From NCBI GenBank assembly GCA_019429425.1, contig JAHYIU010000012.1, forward strand, positions 1 to 34,448: DNA of 34,448 nt. The letters are read 5' to 3'. Below are positions 31,826 through 34,448 of this stretch, piece after piece. Source of the DNA: Candidatus Syntrophosphaera sp. (GTDB taxonomy: Bacteria > Cloacimonadota > Cloacimonadia > Cloacimonadales > Cloacimonadaceae). How positions within the stretch are numbered: the stretch's first letter is position 1; the number at the start of each line of letters is the position of its first letter. Under the pieces are notes generated by a model that worked only from the letters and a program-made list of their open reading frames with translations, searched no databases and was not told where the DNA came from. The translations under genes and the position numbers were made by a program.

Positions 31826-33526
31826 TCAATTGTCGTCTGGCTCGGACTTGTCGTTCTCGTCCGTTTCCAGGATGTCAACCGAATAGACGAATCCATGGGT
31901 CCCGGCCTTGACCAGGTTCTTCAGCTTATCCGCGATCAATTCCATGGCGTCGATATAGTCGATGGTGTTCAGCCCGCCCCCGGGGTCGCATTCCGCGTTC
32001 TGGATTTGGGTTAGGATCTTTTCTCTCTGGGTGTGGTGCATCTCGTTGATTCTGCCTTCCAGTTCGATGATCTTGTAGGTGTAGAGGGGCTTGAGTTCCT
32101 CGATGTATTCAATGGAAAGGTCCAGCATGTCCATCACCTTGGCGTGGAAATCGTTGATCATCTCCCGGAAATCAGAGCAGAGTGGGTTTTTCTGGGCCGG
32201 GATCTGGTAGTTGAGGATGCGGTTCACCTCTTCGGTGAAATCCCCGATCTTTTCGATGTCGTTGACCGTGTGGAGCAGGGCGGGGATCTTTTGGATGATG
32301 ACCTCGGCGTTGGTGCGTTCGTTGACGGCCACCAAATAGCGCGTGATCTCCCTTTGGAGGTGATCGATGGAGGCTTCGATGCGGGAAACGCGGATCTGCT
32401 TCTTGTAGTTCTTGTCCTTGAAAGCCTCAAAGGAGACGGTCAGGCCCAGCCTCACCAATCTCAGCATTTCCCGCATTTCCCGCAGGGATTGGTCGATGGC
32501 CAGGTGGGAATCGCCGATCAGGCGATAATTCAAGTGCTTGGGTTCGCCCAGGGAGATCGTGTCCTCCGGGTCTTTGGGGATTATGCGTTTGGCGATCCCG
32601 GCCAGAACTCCGGCCAAGGGTAGCATCACGATCGTATTGAGGACATTGAAGAAAGTGTGGGCGTTGGCGATGTGCCGGGCCACGTTCTGGCCTGCAAAAA
32701 CGTCGCCGGGGGTGATGAGGTTGATGAATACCTTGTAAATGCCCATCGAGGTGAGAAAGGCAAAAATGACCGTGCCAAAGAGGTTGAATATCGTGTGCAC
32801 GAGGGCGACGCGTTTGGCGGTGTTATTCGCTCCGAGGCCAGCCAGCCAGGCGGTGATCGTGGTGCCGATGTTATCCCCCAAGACCAGGTAGATTGCGCCT
32901 TCGAAGGGGATCAGGCCGGTGTTGGCCAAAACGATCACGATACCCACGGAGGCGGAGGAACTCTGGATCAGCATGGTGAAGAGTGCGCCGGCCAGGATCG
33001 CCAGCACGGGAAAATCCGCCGAACGGGCCAGGATCCCGTGGGCGAAGGGGGAATTCTTCAAACCGGCAACTGAATGGGACATGACACTCAAGCCTATGAA
33101 CAGCAGGCCAAAACCCAGGATGATCAGGCTCCAGTGCTCCATTTTCCGGGAGCGCTTGACCAGCATCCCCACCACGCCGATGATCACAAAGGCGTAGGCG
33201 AATTTGCCGATGTCAAAAGCGATGAGCTGGGCGGTGATCGTGGTGCCGATATTGGCCCCCATCACCACACCCACAGCCTGCTGCAGGGTCATCAGCCCGG
33301 CGTTGACCAGGCCGATGATCATCACGGAAGTGGCTGAGCTGCTTTGGATTATGCCGGTGATGCCCATGCCTACCAAAACCCCCTTGAAGGGAGTGTTGGT
33401 GATCTTCTTAAGGATGCGGCGCATCTCGGTTCCGGCCACGGCCTGCAGATTGTCGCTCATCTTGTTCATGCCGAACAGGAAGAGCGCCAGGCCACCCAGC
33501 AGGTTCAGGACATCGATAAAAGTCAT
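31826..33526 (-). CDS. Na/Pi cotransporter family protein with PhoU-like C-terminal domain
   Basis: 566 residues. The N-terminal ~330 form a membrane domain of the PNaS family with two QSSS repeats (GIIQSSSATSVMIIG and MLIQSSSASVGIVIV) and the paired VVMGANIGTTITA and LVLGDNIGTTITAWLAG motifs that form the substrate site. The C-terminal ~220 residues are helical and PhoU-like (LVRLGLTVSFEAFKDKNYKK ... TVNDIEKIGDFTEEVNRIL ... RINEMHHTQREKI). It imports phosphate with Na+ or balances it across the inner membrane; some family members are linked to nucleotide signalling. The ATG at 33526 has GAGGAG 11 nt upstream, a slightly long spacing. A weak TTGACC ... AATTGT pair lies upstream. Confidence 0.9.
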   Translation of the reverse strand: MTFIDVLNLLGGLALFLFGMNKMSDNLQAVAGTEMRRILKKITNTPFKGVLVGMGITGIIQSSSATSVMIIGLVNAGLMTLQQAVGVVMGANIGTTITAQLIAFDIGKFAYAFVIIGVVGMLVKRSRKMEHWSLIILGFGLLFIGLSVMSHSVAGLKNSPFAHGILARSADFPVLAILAGALFTMLIQSSSASVGIVIVLANTGLIPFEGAIYLVLGDNIGTTITAWLAGLGANNTAKRVALVHTIFNLFGTVIFAFLTSMGIYKVFINLITPGDVFAGQNVARHIANAHTFFNVLNTIVMLPLAGVLAGIAKRIIPKDPEDTISLGEPKHLNYRLIGDSHLAIDQSLREMREMLRLVRLGLTVSFEAFKDKNYKKQIRVSRIEASIDHLQREITRYLVAVNERTNAEVIIQKIPALLHTVNDIEKIGDFTEEVNRILNYQIPAQKNPLCSDFREMINDFHAKVMDMLDLSIEYIEELKPLYTYKIIELEGRINEMHHTQREKILTQIQNAECDPGGGLNTIDYIDAMELIADKLKNLVKAGTHGFVYSVDILETDENDKSEPDDN

Positions 33527-33623
33527 ATCTGCATTATCTCCTCAGTGGATGGCAGGACAATTTTCGGAATAGGGGTTTTGGTCAAGGTTTTTTCTCATCC
33601 TCCGCCCCGGAGACTGAACTCGC

Positions 33624-34244
33624 TTATCTGACGAGGCTGAAGAGCGTATCCCGGTTTGTTGCCAACTGGCTGGGGTCCAGATGTGGGATGAGATGGCAAT
33701 GGCGGGCCCGGCGCTGGTCGAAACGCTCAATGCTCTGCGCCAGAGACAGTTGCCACCGCGTGGGGGCGAGAGGAAGCGCTTCCTGATAGGCCAAGATGAA
33801 CGCCGTGGCTAGTTTTTTCAGGGCTGGAGGCGGAAATTCGCCGGCCCAAAACAGCAAAAGATGGCTGAGGTCAGCCTCGGGCGAGGCAAATCTGGATTCT
33901 GCGAAATCGATCAGGTAAAACGAATCTTCGGCGGCAAGGACGTTGCGGGGTTGGTTGTCCCAGTGGCAGAGGCAGAGGCCGTTATCCAGAGTGGCATGGT
34001 GGAAGGCGGCGATGGTTTTGGCCAGGCGGGAAGATTCTTTTTGCGTTAGTCCAATGTCCAGGTAGGGCGTGCCCTCGATCCTGGCCATTTCTATCCATTG
34101 GGGAGCGCTGAAATCCAGCAGGGCAGGGGTCTGGGGCAGGCGGCGCTCATACACGGCCAGTTCGCGCGCGTAGTCCTCCGGGTCTGTAAAGTATTTCCTT
34201 ACAGTGTCATCCCGCAGTTCGACCCGGCTGGTTCCTGCCGTCAT
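33624..34244 (-). CDS. Small APH/choline-kinase-like phosphotransferase
   Basis: 206 residues, shorter than typical aminoglycoside/choline kinases (about 260-350). The catalytic loop is LCHWDNQPRNVL (Asp96, Asn101; Trp replaces the usual Gly in HGD) and the metal-binding Asp is in YLIDFAES (Asp113). The N-lobe is reduced to about 60 residues and no clear ATP-binding lysine motif is seen beyond the VRKYF segment. The likely substrate is a small alcohol, sugar or amino alcohol; antibiotic resistance is not implied. The ATG at 34244 lies 12 nt after the stop of the upstream gene without a clear ribosome binding site, so the two probably form an operon. Confidence 0.75.
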   Translation of the reverse strand: MTAGTSRVELRDDTVRKYFTDPEDYARELAVYERRLPQTPALLDFSAPQWIEMARIEGTPYLDIGLTQKESSRLAKTIAAFHHATLDNGLCLCHWDNQPRNVLAAEDSFYLIDFAESRFASPEADLSHLLLFWAGEFPPPALKKLATAFILAYQEALPLAPTRWQLSLAQSIERFDQRRARHCHLIPHLDPSQLATNRDTLFSLVR

Positions 34245-34256
34245 GGGGCAGCTGGC

Positions 34257-34448
34257 TCAATCTACCTTGAAGCGCCGGATCTCGTTCTTGTTGAAGACGG
34301 GGACGATAATTTCGCCAGTGGGCTGATGATAATAGATATCGGCGGGGGAGGGGATATTTTCCTGCCAGAGCAGTGTACGGTTCTGTTCTTGGGGGATCAT
34401 GAAGATGGCCTCTTCGCCCCAGGAAACGAAATAAATCCTGCCCAGTTC
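34257..34448 (-). CDS. C-terminal end of a probable beta-propeller (NHL/SMP-30-like) protein, partial
   Basis: An open minus-strand frame enters from the window edge and ends at a TGA (34257-34259), giving 63 residues. The text alternates short strands in the manner of a propeller blade: LGRIYFVSWGEEAIFMIP, then PSPADIYYHQPTGEIIVPVF and NEIRRFKVD, which resembles the closing blade of SMP-30/NHL-type propellers. The rest lies outside the window, so function and localisation are unknown. The small kinase follows 12 nt later. Confidence 0.6.
   Translation of the reverse strand, partial: ELGRIYFVSWGEEAIFMIPQEQNRTLLWQENIPSPADIYYHQPTGEIIVPVFNKNEIRRFKVD

Noticed and set aside
33624-34244. Aminoglycoside resistance gene
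   Set aside because: Only the general kinase loop is shared; the protein is short and sits in a housekeeping context, so resistance is not supported.

Overview
The window reads as a chromosomal segment of an uncultured Gram-negative bacterium of the FCB group, most likely Cloacimonadota. This rests on the mix of genes: an outer-membrane LptD, several secreted proteins ending in a Por-secretion-like C-terminal tail (YPNP/FPNPFNPST start, GxYFYR near the end, last strand KMVxxK), a C25-type peptidase propeptide, and an acyl-CoA dehydrogenase. The phylum is an inference; no rRNA or tRNA lies in the window.

Layout. 1-402 is gene-poor. 403-1320 (-) is a wrecked C25 peptidase gene: propeptide joined directly to the sorting tail, catalytic domain missing, one in-frame TAA. 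1520-4483 (-) is a compact operon: acyl-CoA dehydrogenase, PAS protein, QueH, and a conserved protein resembling the deoxyhypusine synthase fold. 4565-6037 (-) is the most interesting locus: a canonical cobalamin riboswitch in front of a secreted YncE-like beta-propeller with a sorting tail, recalling the B12-binding BtuG of Bacteroides. 6124-7932 (-) is typA/bipA, and 8146-9828 (+) a DEAD-box RNA helicase. 10199-12010 (+) is a large secreted sorting-tail protein. 12083-13096 (-) is a radical SAM/SPASM enzyme. 13214-16507 (-) is a secreted subtilisin with FG-GAP-like repeats. recG (-) and an HtrA/DegP protease (+, with a near-consensus promoter) are divergent.

20655-22247 holds a small secreted-protein gene split in its signal peptide by an IS630-family element. 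The element has an A8 frameshift site and a TA target duplication, and the empty site can be reconstructed. 22322-28221 (-) is a tightly packed operon: glycerate 2-kinase, lptD, a GmhB-like phosphatase, a SpoU methyltransferase and xdhC, driven by a promoter at about 28251-28279. rpsA and lysS (+) form a translation operon. 31826-34448 (-) carries a Na/Pi cotransporter with a PhoU-like tail, a small APH-like kinase, and the end of a probable beta-propeller protein.

A family of about 35-nt palindromes sits downstream of three plus-strand genes (about 9953, 20551, 31504). No CRISPR array, tRNA or rRNA was seen.
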